DNA of 64,000 nucleotides from VXNE01 sp963664635 (GCA_963664635.1 OY761542.1:4092001-4156000), one strand, 5' to 3'; numbered from the stretch's first letter, positions 1-8,214 are shown. A program made the numbers and translations. The notes: generated from the letters alone by a model not told the origin.

Positions 1-1326
1 GCCTCCGTCTCCCGCGTTCCAGACGGTGGCGCTCAAGGAGAACTGCCCGCCGGCCTCCAGCGAGGGGTTGTCGACCGACGGCGCCAGTACCGCAAGGTCC
101 GGGTTCCGGGTCGGCGCAATGCCCTCGACGCGGATCAACGCCTCTCCCGTATGCGACCACGCGCCCGGCGAGGACTGGTCGGAAAAGCAGAAGCTCTCGT
201 TGCGGTGCCGGTAGCGGACCCACAGTACACGGCCGACCTCCGCCGGCGCGCTGAGCGAGATCGAGGCCCTGAGGCGCTGCGTCGTGCTCCGGCTCGATTC
301 GGTGAACTCCGCGCAGCCGAGAAACAGCTCCCACTCGTCGCCCTCCCGGTACTTCACCGACAGATCGAACGATGCGAACACACCCTCGAAACTGCCGGCC
401 CACTCGGCTTCCACAAGCGTCGGGGACACCACCGACACGGACGGCGGCGCGGGACGCATCGCACCACCGGACGGCCCCGGCGTCGCGGACCAGTTGGTGA
501 GGTGGCCGCTCGGGGTCGCCAGCAGGCTCAGGACCGCGATCGGGACGTCGGACCAGACCTCCAGCCGCCACTTGCCGCTCCCGCTACCAAACGAACCCTC
601 GAAATCTCCGCCCTGTTCCAGTTCCATCGCGCCGAGCGTCCGCGACGCGCCTCGCGGCACGACAAGGCGAACTCGTCCACCGCGCACCGCTCCGTCATCC
701 ACGGCCTCGATCACCACCGCCGCCTCGCGGGCAGTGCGGTTGACCAGCCGCAGAAGGCTCTCCTGATCGAGGTTCCGGCCCGGGTTGAAGTTGACGACCC
801 GGTACTTCAGCGAAGCCGCGGCATCCAGCGGCGCGGCGGCGTGCATCGGCGTGACGAAACCGTCCGAGGTGCGCACGAAGGACAGGACTTCCAGCCGGAG
901 GCCGCTCCTGACCTCCAAGCGCCAGTCGCCCTGGCGCGGGCTCCCCGTGCTCCCGACCAGACCCTTGGCCGCATTCCCGTCCTCAAGATCGTCCGAGTTG
1001 ACGTGGATCGTCTCTCCCGCATCGATGCCGATCTCCACCGGTCCGTATTCCGTGCCGCCATCGTCGATGGCGTGGATGGAGAGGGTCCCGGGCTCCCGAT
1101 CGTGGTTTGCAATGCGCAAGAAGCCCTGCCAGCCACGCGCATGACCCGCCGCGGGAAAGAACGGCACCGATTGGCCGTCGCGGGGGGCCTCGGTCGTCGC
1201 GGCCACGGCAACGGGTGCGCCGGTAATCTCCACCAGCGACACCTGCGGCGACCCGTTCGCGTGGCCGTACATCGAAAGGAACGCGATTACTACCGCCCTG
1301 CGTAGCTTGCGGAAGGCAGGCCGCAT
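1..1326 (-). CDS. Exported protein with CARDB-like domain (C-terminus cut by window edge)
   Basis: Open in one frame from an ATG at 1326 down to the first base of the window, so 442 codons are visible and the end is missing. The N-terminus (MRPAFRKLRRAVVIAFLSMY) is a basic stretch and short hydrophobic segment that reads as a Sec signal peptide. The body is beta-rich with many GDWRLEV and GKWRLEV-like segments. Near the window edge, TRNPDLAVLAPSVDN followed by LEAGGQFSLSATVWN is typical of a CARDB (cell-adhesion-related) domain. Such domains occur in large secreted or surface proteins, often beside peptidase modules, but no catalytic domain is visible here. The exported location is well supported; the role is unknown. 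Confidence 0.7.
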   Translation of the reverse strand, partial: MRPAFRKLRRAVVIAFLSMYGHANGSPQVSLVEITGAPVAVAATTEAPRDGQSVPFFPAAGHARGWQGFLRIANHDREPGTLSIHAIDDGGTEYGPVEIGIDAGETIHVNSDDLEDGNAAKGLVGSTGSPRQGDWRLEVRSGLRLEVLSFVRTSDGFVTPMHAAAPLDAAASLKYRVVNFNPGRNLDQESLLRLVNRTAREAAVVIEAVDDGAVRGGRVRLVVPRGASRTLGAMELEQGGDFEGSFGSGSGKWRLEVWSDVPIAVLSLLATPSGHLTNWSATPGPSGGAMRPAPPSVSVVSPTLVEAEWAGSFEGVFASFDLSVKYREGDEWELFLGCAEFTESSRSTTQRLRASISLSAPAEVGRVLWVRYRHRNESFCFSDQSSPGAWSHTGEALIRVEGIAPTRNPDLAVLAPSVDNPSLEAGGQFSLSATVWNAGDGG

Positions 1327-1376
1327 GTCACTGAATCCGTTTGCTGTTCCGTCCCCACGTTAACCAGAGTCTACCG

Positions 1377-1790
1377 CTACACGTTGTCCCTCGTCCTTGG
1401 ATTGCGGGCGATTCCCATTCGCACAACCTCCCGTGCCGAGCAAATTGGGATGCCGTCAACATCGCCCAGCGCCAACATGTCGTCCCTGTCGCCGGAAACA
1501 ACGAGATTGACCTCACCCGCGACTGCCGCCGCCAAAATGGGGTCGTCCTTGGGGTCGGGAGACCGCCTTGTGACCGGTACGTCGCTGAGTATCGTCGCAC
1601 GCTGGTGTATCGCCGCGACCATTTCTGCCGCGTCCTTCGCGTCAACAAACCTCCGCATACGGGGTCGAGCAAGGACGTTCTGGACCTCCTCGATCTGCGC
1701 GGCCGAAGTGACGGCCGCGCCCCGCGTTCGCCGCTGCCTCAAAAGACCGGCGAGTTCGTTGCGGAAGTTGTCGGCGGCGCTCAGGCCGCC
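1377..1790 (-). pseudogene. PIN-domain ribonuclease remnant, N-terminus missing
   Basis: The last ~130 codons of the reading frame that begins with the HigB-like toxin resemble a PIN_3/COG1569 toxin. Recognisable parts are EVQNVLARPRMRR, then DPKDDPILAAAVAGE, NLVVSGDRDD and a final CSAREVV. The usual start of the family (a hydrophobic strand with the first catalytic aspartate, LDTNV-like) is absent, because upstream of ~1790 the DNA is occupied by higA in another frame. No good start codon or ribosome-binding site precedes the fragment. I read it as a decayed toxin lying next to a second toxin-antitoxin pair. A TTG-started short protein is possible, but it would lack an active-site residue. 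Confidence 0.55.
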
Positions 1791-2333
1791 TGCCGGCGCC
1801 GCTCCTGGGCCAGGTCGTAGGCCGCCTGCAACCGCATCCAGTAGCCCGCGTTGCTCCAACCGAGGCCCTCCAGCGCGATCGCCATGGCCGGCGAGATCCC
1901 CGCCTTGCCGTTCAGCAGCCGCGACAGCGCCTGCCGTGTGCAACCGAGCCGCGCCGCGGTCTCCGTCACCGTCAGCCCGGCCGCCGCCAGATCGTTGCGC
2001 AGGGTCTCTCCGGGGTGGCAGGGGTTCAGCAGCGCCATCGTCGTCTCCTTGCTCGTCTCGGTGGTAGTCCACCAGGTCCACGTCCACCGCCTCGCCGTCC
2101 TCGAAGCGGAACACCACGCGCCAGTTTCCCGACACGCGGATGCTCCACAGTCCGGCCATGTCGCCCTTCAGCGGATGCAGACGGTAGCCGGGACGGCTGG
2201 CGAGGTCGCCGGGACGCCGCGCTTCGCCCAGCGCGGTCAGGATGCGCCTCAGCCGCGCAACCAGTTCGCCCGGCACCAGATTCGTTCGATCCTGTTCCGC
2301 CAGGGCACGAAGTCCCTTGTGCCGGATCCGCAT
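1377..2333 (-). CDS. higB: HigB/RelE-like toxin, natural stop apparently lost
   Basis: The first ~91 residues from the ATG at 2333 are a complete HigB-type mRNA interferase: MRIRHKGLRALAEQD, then RPGYRLHPLKGDMAGLWSI, VSGNWRVVFRFEDGEAVDVD and LVDYH. Family members normally end at or just after DYH. Here the next codon is CGA (2060-2058), one transition from TGA, and the frame stays open to a TAG at 1377. As written it encodes 318 residues: toxin, an out-of-phase reading of higA, then the PIN-like remnant. A Shine-Dalgarno GGGGAGG lies about 8 nt before the ATG. Its first 85 bases overlap the 3' end of the integrase remnant. Toxin identity is solid; whether the long protein is made is unknown. 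Confidence 0.7.
   Translation of the reverse strand: MRIRHKGLRALAEQDRTNLVPGELVARLRRILTALGEARRPGDLASRPGYRLHPLKGDMAGLWSIRVSGNWRVVFRFEDGEAVDVDLVDYHRDEQGDDDGAAEPLPPRRDPAQRSGGGRADGDGDRGAARLHTAGAVAAAERQGGDLAGHGDRAGGPRLEQRGLLDAVAGGLRPGPGAAPAGGLSAADNFRNELAGLLRQRRTRGAAVTSAAQIEEVQNVLARPRMRRFVDAKDAAEMVAAIHQRATILSDVPVTRRSPDPKDDPILAAAVAGEVNLVVSGDRDDMLALGDVDGIPICSAREVVRMGIARNPRTRDNV
1781..2038 (-). CDS. higA: HigA-family antitoxin (XRE HTH)
   Basis: 85 residues beginning NPCHPGETLRNDL, the characteristic HigA opening. A helix-turn-helix follows (TVTETAARLGCTRQALSRLL, residues ~24-43), then a C-terminal helix with GLGWSNAGYWMRLQAAYDLA. HigA antitoxins bind and neutralise HigB mRNA interferases and repress their own promoter. 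The ATG at 2038 has a strong Shine-Dalgarno sequence (AAGGAG, about 6 nt upstream). It lies about 20 nt after the point where the upstream toxin should stop, the normal higBA order. The unusual feature is that the toxin frame does not stop and runs through this whole gene out of phase. Confidence 0.85.
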   Translation of the reverse strand: MALLNPCHPGETLRNDLAAAGLTVTETAARLGCTRQALSRLLNGKAGISPAMAIALEGLGWSNAGYWMRLQAAYDLAQERRRQAA

Positions 2334-3360
2334 GACGCCATCCTCCCCTGCAACGTGGCAGGTTGCAACCGCCTGCCGCCTGTCAGTCGCCGGGCGCGCA
2401 AAACCAAGTCGGACCACGCCTGCATGACGGGACGCCGCTTCTCGAGGAGATCGTCGCGCGCGTAGGCGGCCACGGTCTTCGAGCCTTCCACGTGCGCCAG
2501 CGCGAACTCCGAGAGCAGTTCGTCCACGCCCTCGTGGCGCGCCCAGTCCTTGAAGCTCGACCGGAAGCCATGGCCGGTGGCGTTGATCTTCGCCTTCCTC
2601 AATGCGTCCCCGACCGCTGTCCCGGAGAGCTGCCGGCCACGCGACCCGGGAAAAGCCAGATCCCCCTGCCCGTTCGTCCCGCGCGCCTCCTCCAGCACGG
2701 CCAGGGCGCCAGTGGACAACGGCACCCGGTGGGGCCGGTAGCGTTTCATGTGCGCTTCCGGCACCGTCCATACCGCCTCCTCAAGGTCGAACTCGTCCCA
2801 AGTCGCCCGCCGCACCTCCGCCTGCCGAGCCGCCGTCAGCACGCCGAACCGGATGGCCAATTGCACGCCGCGCACGATGCGCGGGTGCGCGTCCACCATT
2901 CTGAGCGCTTCCGCCACGTCGGCAAAGCGCAGCGCCGGTGGTGCCTCACCGCGGCGGCTTTGGGCAGCGAGCGCGTCACCGTCTCGACGATCACCCGGCC
3001 GCTGCCGTTGGGCTCGCGCAGGTTTTCCACCTCGGCCCATTCCAGGACGGCCACGATCCACCCGGCCACCATGCGCATCGTGGCGTGCTTGCCGGCCAGA
3101 GCGAGGGGACGCAGCACGCGCTTGACGTCGCTGGTCGCTACCGCGCCGACATGCATCTTGCCCAGTTGCGGCAGCACGTACGCGTCCATCGTCGAGCGCC
3201 AGCCGCGCTGCGACTTGGACGCCGTCCCGCGCCGCCAGGTCTCCGCCTTCTCCGCCATCGCCAACGGCTCGGCTTCCGCAAAGGAGATGGTGCGCGCGCG
3301 GCGTGGGTCGCCGCCGGTGCGGGCCACGGCGCGGTTGTCGGCCGCGATGCGCCGTTCCAT
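2249..3360 (-). pseudogene. Tyrosine integrase (P4/prophage type), truncated and frameshifted
   Basis: Two overlapping frames together encode the core-binding and catalytic parts of a P4-like tyrosine recombinase. The first (from 3360) begins at ERRIAADNRAVARTGGDPRR and covers the core-binding domain to LPKAAAVRHH. The second continues with PALRFADVAEAL and the catalytic domain. There the first arginine lies in TAARQAEV, the H-x-x-R in GHGFRSSF, the next histidine in ALAHVEG and the tyrosine in VAAYARDD. Restoring one base near 2938 gives the expected HHPALRF join, so this is a single-base deletion or a sequencing error. The usual N-terminal DUF4102 arm domain is missing. The 3' end runs into higB. 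Probably a dead remnant of an integrated element. Confidence 0.75.
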
Positions 3361-3453
3361 GTAAGGTCGGCGTGGCTGGGCCGGAGGCGGCGCCGGTGCG
3401 TAGCGGCAGGCGAAGGCGCTGGCTTCGCAGGCGGCCGGATCGGCTTTGGGGCG

Positions 3454-4266
3454 CTACCCATCGTCGAACGTCCCGAGTTCAGCGAGCACGGGGGCGATCT
3501 CCTCCTGCCAGACGCGACCGTTGACCTCCCCCACCCGCTTGTAGCGAATCGTGCCCGCGGCATCCACGACGAACGTCTCCGGCGCGCCGTAAACGCCGAG
3601 GTCGACCCCGAGGTCACCGTCCGCGTCGACCACGTTGAAGTCGTAGGGATCGCCGTGCCGGTCGAGCCAGGCGCGCGCCCCGGCGGGGTCGTCCTTGTAG
3701 TTCACCCCGACGATCGACAGGCCCGTCTCCCGGCGGATGCGCATGAGTTCCCCGTGCTCCGCGAGGCAGGTCGGACACCAGGTGGCCCAGACATTGACCA
3801 GACGCACGTTCCCGGCGATATCGGCCCGCGTCGCCCGTCCCGGCGGGTCCCCGAGCGTCGGCAGGTCGAACTCGGGAAACGGCTGCCCGACCAGCGCCGA
3901 CGGCAGCAGCGTGGGGTCGCGCAGCGTGAACCCCAGGTACAGGATCCCGGCGAGGACCACGAACGCCGCGAGGGGCAGCAGGCGGAGAGCCTTCAGCCGG
4001 GGAGCGCGAGGGGCCTGCCCCTCGCATGAAGAAGCCTTCAGCCGGGGAGCGCGAGGGGCCTGCCCCTCGCATGAAGAAGCCTTCAGCCGGGGAGCGCGAG
4101 GGGCCTGCCCCTCGCATGAAGAAGCCTTCAGCCGGGGAGCGCGAGGGGCCTGCCCCTCGCATGAAGAAGCCTTCAGCCGGGGAGCGCGAGGGGCTTGCCC
4201 CTCGCATGAAGAAGCCTTCAGCCGGGGAGCGCGAGGGGCCCGCCCCTCGCAAGAACGACCGCTCAC
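3454..4266 (-). CDS. ccmG: Periplasmic thiol:disulfide oxidoreductase CcmG/DsbE with repeat-expanded N-terminus
   Basis: Thioredoxin-fold protein that reduces apocytochrome c haem-binding cysteines in the periplasm. The active site is WCPTC (Cys164 and Cys167 in the 270-residue reading), inside NVWATWCPTCLAEH. GVYGAPETFVVD supplies the cis-proline loop. A single membrane anchor (LLPLAAFVVLAGILYLGF) spans residues ~96-113. The GTG start at 4266 overlaps the ccmF stop as GTGA, like the other junctions in this operon. Between start and anchor lie six copies of a 15-residue unit (about residues 5-94) that no typical CcmG has; a normal protein would be ~175-185 residues. Without the repeat no other good start remains, so the repeat may really be translated on the cytoplasmic side. 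Confidence 0.85.
   Translation of the reverse strand: MSGRSCEGRAPRAPRLKASSCEGQAPRAPRLKASSCEGQAPRAPRLKASSCEGQAPRAPRLKASSCEGQAPRAPRLKASSCEGQAPRAPRLKALRLLPLAAFVVLAGILYLGFTLRDPTLLPSALVGQPFPEFDLPTLGDPPGRATRADIAGNVRLVNVWATWCPTCLAEHGELMRIRRETGLSIVGVNYKDDPAGARAWLDRHGDPYDFNVVDADGDLGVDLGVYGAPETFVVDAAGTIRYKRVGEVNGRVWQEEIAPVLAELGTFDDG
3991..4260 (-). repeat. Six tandem 45-bp repeats with palindromic core inside ccmG
   Basis: Six head-to-tail 45-bp units start at 3991, 4036, 4081, 4126, 4171 and 4216. Each contains a perfect 9-bp inverted repeat, GCGAGGGGC and GCCCCTCGC, with a 2-nt loop (first copy 4006-4025). Copies 1-4 look identical. Copy 5 has a silent C-to-T change and copy 6, next to the ccmF stop, is diverged at its end. 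45 is a multiple of three, so the array stays in frame on the ccmG strand and encodes repeats of KASSCEGQAPRAPRL. The near identity suggests recent amplification. Confidence 0.95.
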
Positions 4267-6197
4267 GCCGGCGCGGCGGCCCCCGCCGCCGTTCCCGCCG
4301 CGTCATCACGGCGGGCGAGGCGGCGGTACCGCGCATCGGTGATCGCCAGCGTGCCCCCGAGGGCAATCAGAAGCGCCCCCAGCCAGACCCACCGTACGAG
4401 CGGCTTGTCGTTGATGCGCACCGCCCAGGACCCGTCCGGGAGCTTCTCGCCCAGGGTCACGTAGAGGTCCCGCGTGAAGCCGGGGGCGATGCCCGCCTCC
4501 GTCATCACTTGCGCCCGGGCGTCGTACAGCCGCTTCTCCGGATACAGGGCGACGCCCGCGTCCGTCACGAACTCGCCGCGGTCCGCCACGTAGTTGGGGC
4601 CGTCGACCCGACGCAGGCCGGCGAACCGGTAGGTCACGTCGTTCAGGGTGACCGAGTCGCCCACGTCCATGCGCACGTCGAGGGCATGGGAGAACGTGCT
4701 CGTCACCGCGACGCCCGCCAGGCTGACGGCGAAGCCGAGGTGCGCGACGACCATGCCGGCGTAACCGCGCGTCCAGGCGCCGCGACGTCGCCAGACATCC
4801 GCGACGTGCACGATCGCGATCCACGCCGCCAGCGCGACGGCCAGGGCCGCACCCGGCTCGAAGGTCCCCGCAAACGCCAGCGGCAGCGCCACCCCCAGCC
4901 CCGCCGCGGCACCCAGCAGCAACGCCGCGCCCCGGAAGAGGCGGGCCGGCGTGCGGCGCCAGCGCGAGACGGGCGCAACGGCCAGACAGGCCGCCAGCAC
5001 GAACATCAGGGGCACGAACACCCGGTTGAAGTACGGCGGCCCGATGGAGATTTTCTCGCCGCCGGTCGCGGCTTCGTACGCGAGGGGATACAGGGTGCCG
5101 ATCATCACCACCGCCAGCGCCACCACCAGGATCACGTTGTTCAGCAGCAACAGCAGCTCCCGCGAGGCGCCGGCATAGCCCACGCGGCTGCCGAGGCCGG
5201 GCGCCCGCAAGGCGTACAGCACAAGCGCACCGCCGACCGCCGCCACCAGCAGCACGAGCAGGAACAGGCCGCGCTCCGGGTCGACCGCGAACGCGTGCAC
5301 GGACGTGAGCACGCCGGACCGCACGATGAACGCGCCGAGCAGCGACAGGGAGAACGCCGCCACCGCGAGGAACAGGGTCCAACTCTTGAAGGCCCCGCGC
5401 TTCTCGGTGACCGCCAGCGAGTGCACGAGCGCCGTGCCGGCGAGCCACGGCATGAAGGACGCGTTCTCCACCGGGTCCCAGAACCACCAGCCGCCCCAGC
5501 CGAGTTCGTAGTACGCCCACCAGCTGCCGAGCGCGATGCCGACGGTGAGAAAGGCCCAGGCGACGTTGGTCCACGGCCGCGTCCAGCGCGCCCACACCGC
5601 ATCGAGCCGCCCGCTGAGGAGCGCGGCGACGGCGAACGAGAACGCGACGGCGAAGCCGACGTACCCCGTGTACAGCAACGGCGGATGCACGATGAGGCCG
5701 AAGTCCTGCAGCAGCGGGTTGAGGTCCGCCCCCTCGGCCGGCGCCCCGGGGAGCAGGCGCTCGAAGGGACTGCTGGTGCTCAGCAGGAACAGCAGGAACC
5801 CCGCGTTGAGCAGGCCCATCGTGCCGAGCACGCGCCCATGGATCTCGGCCGGCAGCCGGCCGCCCCCGACATTCACCGCCCAGGTCCACGCGCCCATGAT
5901 GGTCGTCCAGAGCAGGAACGAGCCTTCGTGGCCGCCCCAGGTCGCGCTCGCCCGGTAGTACCAGGGGAGCCGCGTGTTGGAGTTCTCCGCGACGTAGGCG
6001 ACCGAGAAGTCGCTGACCAGGAACGCGTGCACGAGCGCGCCGAATGCTGCGAGCAGCAGGAGGAACTGCCCCCCGGCGAGCGTCGCGGCGGCACTGCGCC
6101 AGACCGGGTTCGTGGCGCTCGCGTAGCCCGCCGCCGCGAGGCCGACCGCCATCGCGAAGGCGAGGATGGCCGCGAAGTGTCCCAGTTCGACGATCAC
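4263..6197 (-). CDS. ccmF: Haem lyase subunit CcmF
   Basis: 644-residue polytopic membrane protein, the usual CcmF length. It attaches haem from holo-CcmE to apocytochrome c. WGGHEGSFLLW (from ~W87) and the WWD haem-binding signature GWWFWDPVENASFMPWL (about residues 236-252) are both intact, with periplasmic histidines around them (HPPLLYTG ~171, ALVHSLAVTEKRGAF ~257). Many hydrophobic segments follow, and a large C-terminal periplasmic domain begins at ~520. The start is GTG at 6197, overlapping the ccmE stop by 4 nt; its own stop overlaps the ccmG start the same way. This implies translational coupling along the operon. Confidence 0.96.
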   Translation of the reverse strand: MIVELGHFAAILAFAMAVGLAAAGYASATNPVWRSAAATLAGGQFLLLLAAFGALVHAFLVSDFSVAYVAENSNTRLPWYYRASATWGGHEGSFLLWTTIMGAWTWAVNVGGGRLPAEIHGRVLGTMGLLNAGFLLFLLSTSSPFERLLPGAPAEGADLNPLLQDFGLIVHPPLLYTGYVGFAVAFSFAVAALLSGRLDAVWARWTRPWTNVAWAFLTVGIALGSWWAYYELGWGGWWFWDPVENASFMPWLAGTALVHSLAVTEKRGAFKSWTLFLAVAAFSLSLLGAFIVRSGVLTSVHAFAVDPERGLFLLVLLVAAVGGALVLYALRAPGLGSRVGYAGASRELLLLLNNVILVVALAVVMIGTLYPLAYEAATGGEKISIGPPYFNRVFVPLMFVLAACLAVAPVSRWRRTPARLFRGAALLLGAAAGLGVALPLAFAGTFEPGAALAVALAAWIAIVHVADVWRRRGAWTRGYAGMVVAHLGFAVSLAGVAVTSTFSHALDVRMDVGDSVTLNDVTYRFAGLRRVDGPNYVADRGEFVTDAGVALYPEKRLYDARAQVMTEAGIAPGFTRDLYVTLGEKLPDGSWAVRINDKPLVRWVWLGALLIALGGTLAITDARYRRLARRDDAAGTAAGAAAPA

Positions 6198-6631
6198 GGG
6201 TCACCTGCCTGGTGCGCCGCCAGGTCCGCGATCTCCGGCGGCATGTAGTTCTCGTCGTGCTTGGCGAGCACCTCCCGCGCGGCGAACGTCCCCGCCGGGT
6301 CCAGTTGTCCCGTCACCAGGACGCCCTGCCCCTCGCGAAACAGGTCCGGCAGGATGCCGGTGAAGCGGACCGGGAAGTCGGATCCCTGGAAGTCGGAGAT
6401 CACGAACGACACGCCGAGGCCCTCAGCGTCCCGGGACACGCTGCCGGGCGCCACCATCCCGCCGGCGCGGATGGTCACCCCGACCGGCGCCGCGCCGTTC
6501 ACGATCCGCTCCGGCGGATGGAAGGCGTTGATGTTCTCGTTCAGCGCCACCAGCACGAGACCCACCGTGGCGGCCGTCCCCGCGAGCAGGAATACCGTGG
6601 CGACGAGACGGCCGCGCCGCGCCCTGTTCAT
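6194..6631 (-). CDS. ccmE: Cytochrome c-type biogenesis haem chaperone CcmE
   Basis: 145 residues with one N-terminal membrane helix (VATVFLLAGTAATVGLVLVAL, ~10-30) and a periplasmic OB-fold domain. The covalent haem-binding motif HxxxY is present as KHDENYMPPE, with His125 and Tyr129. CcmE accepts haem at the CcmC/D site and hands it to CcmF. The ATG at 6631 overlaps the ccmD stop (ATGA), and the stop overlaps the ccmF GTG. Confidence 0.96.
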   Translation of the reverse strand: MNRARRGRLVATVFLLAGTAATVGLVLVALNENINAFHPPERIVNGAAPVGVTIRAGGMVAPGSVSRDAEGLGVSFVISDFQGSDFPVRFTGILPDLFREGQGVLVTGQLDPAGTFAAREVLAKHDENYMPPEIADLAAHQAGDP

Positions 6632-6798
6632 GCCTGCCTCGCTCCCGCTCCACCACCGGCGCCGTGACGCGCGTTCGCGACGATCCGGCGGCGCACGACG
6701 AGCGGGCGCAGGCCCAGCGCCGCGAGCACCGCGAAGGAGAGTCCGTACGCCAGCCAGACGTAGAGCCCGTGGCCGCCCATGGCAAGGAACTCGCTCAC
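6628..6798 (-). CDS. ccmD: Haem exporter accessory protein CcmD
   Basis: 56-residue membrane protein: short N-terminus with MGGHGLYVWLAYGLSF, one hydrophobic helix (~12-31), then a basic cytoplasmic tail (RPLVVRRRIVANARHG). CcmD helps release holo-CcmE from the CcmABC complex. The length, the GGHGxYVW opening and its place between ccmC and ccmE identify it. The start is GTG at 6798 overlapping the ccmC stop (GTGA), and the stop overlaps the ccmE ATG. Confidence 0.9.
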   Translation of the reverse strand: MSEFLAMGGHGLYVWLAYGLSFAVLAALGLRPLVVRRRIVANARHGAGGGAGARQA

Positions 6799-7544
6799 GT
6801 CGCCCTCCCCAGCCAGTCGCGCACCCACTGCGCATCCGCCTCGCGCTGGAGCACTTCGTTGCGCAACCCCGCCACCACGAACGCCGCCACGAGACTGTAG
6901 AACCCGACGAAGTTGATGAGCAGCGGCACCCACATCGACGGGGGCATCGCCGGGGCGGCCGTGAACGTGATGCTCGCCGGCTGATGCAGCGTAAGCCACC
7001 AGTCGACAGAGTACTTGATGATCGGCACGTTCACGGTACCGACGATCGCCAGGATCGCCGCCGCGCGGCCGGCCTGGTCCGCGCGCGGAATCGCTTGCCG
7101 CAGCGCCACGATCCCGACGTAGAGGAAGAACAGGACGAGCACCGACGTCGTGCGGGCGTCCCAGACCCACCAGGCGCCCCACGTCGGACGGCCCCAGATC
7201 GCCCCGGTCAGGAGCGCGATGCCCGTGATGGCCATGCCGACGGGCGCCGTCACGGCGACGAACATGTCCGCGAGCTTCATGCGCCAGACCAGCACGACGA
7301 TGCCGGCCACGCCCATCGCCACGTACAACGCTTCCGCGAGGTGGGCCGACGGCACGTGCACGTAGATGATCCGGTAGCTGTCGCCCTGCTGGTAGTCCGG
7401 CGGCGCGAAGCCGAGGCCCCAGACCGTGCCGACCGTGAGCAGCGTCAGCCCGACCACCAGGAAGCCCACCAGCCACGGGCGCGACAGGTCGAAGAACCAG
7501 CGCGGCGATCCCATGCGGTGCAACCAGGTCGTGAAGCGGCCCAC
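6795..7544 (-). CDS. ccmC: Haem export membrane protein CcmC
   Basis: 249 residues with six predicted membrane segments. The tryptophan-rich haem-handling signature WGRPTWGAWWVWDARTTS is at ~118-135, and periplasmic histidines lie in IIYVHVPSAH (~59-68) and LTLHQPASIT. CcmC loads haem onto CcmE. The GTG start at 7544 lies one base past the ccmB stop; the stop overlaps ccmD. Confidence 0.95.
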   Translation of the reverse strand: MGRFTTWLHRMGSPRWFFDLSRPWLVGFLVVGLTLLTVGTVWGLGFAPPDYQQGDSYRIIYVHVPSAHLAEALYVAMGVAGIVVLVWRMKLADMFVAVTAPVGMAITGIALLTGAIWGRPTWGAWWVWDARTTSVLVLFFLYVGIVALRQAIPRADQAGRAAAILAIVGTVNVPIIKYSVDWWLTLHQPASITFTAAPAMPPSMWVPLLINFVGFYSLVAAFVVAGLRNEVLQREADAQWVRDWLGRAT

Positions 7545-7545
7545 G

Positions 7546-8214
7546 TCAGTACTCCTGGCTCACCCGCAGCGCGAGGCTCACCGCGAACGGGGCCAGGGTC
7601 AGCGCCCCGGCGAGCAGGGCGCCGAGCCAGAGCAGTTCGCCCGCCGGATTCGTGCCGGACGCCGCCGCCAGGCTGGCCCCGGCGCCGAATATGAGCACGG
7701 GCACGAAGAGCGGCAGGGCAATCACCGCCGCCAGCACGCCGCCGCGCCCGAGGCTCACGGTGAGCGCCGCCGCGATCGCGCCGATCAGCGTCAACGCCGG
7801 AGTGCCGAGCGCGAGGCTCCCCACCAGCGTGGGCACGGCCTCCCCGGGCACCTGCAGCAGCAGCGCCGCAAACGGCGACAGCGCGGTCAGCACCAGCCCG
7901 CTGACGCACCAGTGTGCGAACAGCTTGGCGAGTACCGCGACGAACAGCGGCCGGCCGTGCAGCAGCAACTGCTCCAGGGTGCCGTCCTCGAAGTCGCGGC
8001 GGAACAGGCTGTCCGTCGCCATCATCGTGGCCAGCAGCGCCAGCACCCACACCATGCCCGGCGCGAACGCCCCCATGCCGGAGCGCTCCGGTCCCACGCC
8101 GAGCCCGAACAGCACGACCGTCAACACGAAGAACGCGAGCGGATGGACGGCGTCCGCCCGCGCGTGGAACGCGACCAGGAAGTCCCGGCGGGCCTGTGCG
8201 GCGGCGATGCTCAT
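7546..8214 (-). CDS. ccmB: Haem exporter ABC permease CcmB
   Basis: 222 residues with about six hydrophobic helices and the CcmB hallmark FRRDFEDGTLEQLLL near residue 70, then GNPAG-like NPAGELLWLGALL near the end. With CcmA it forms the ABC module that drives release of holo-CcmE. The ATG at 8214 overlaps the ccmA stop by 4 nt, so the two subunits are likely coupled in translation. Confidence 0.95.
   Translation of the reverse strand: MSIAAAQARRDFLVAFHARADAVHPLAFFVLTVVLFGLGVGPERSGMGAFAPGMVWVLALLATMMATDSLFRRDFEDGTLEQLLLHGRPLFVAVLAKLFAHWCVSGLVLTALSPFAALLLQVPGEAVPTLVGSLALGTPALTLIGAIAAALTVSLGRGGVLAAVIALPLFVPVLIFGAGASLAAASGTNPAGELLWLGALLAGALTLAPFAVSLALRVSQEY

Noticed and set aside
3991..4260. 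The six repeats as a CRISPR array
   Set aside because: The units abut directly with no unique spacers and are in frame inside ccmG; no cas gene is near.
4306..6248. Long arginine-rich frames on both strands over the ccm operon
   Set aside because: They overlap the clearly real ccmF and ccmG and show only the codon shadow typical of high-GC DNA.
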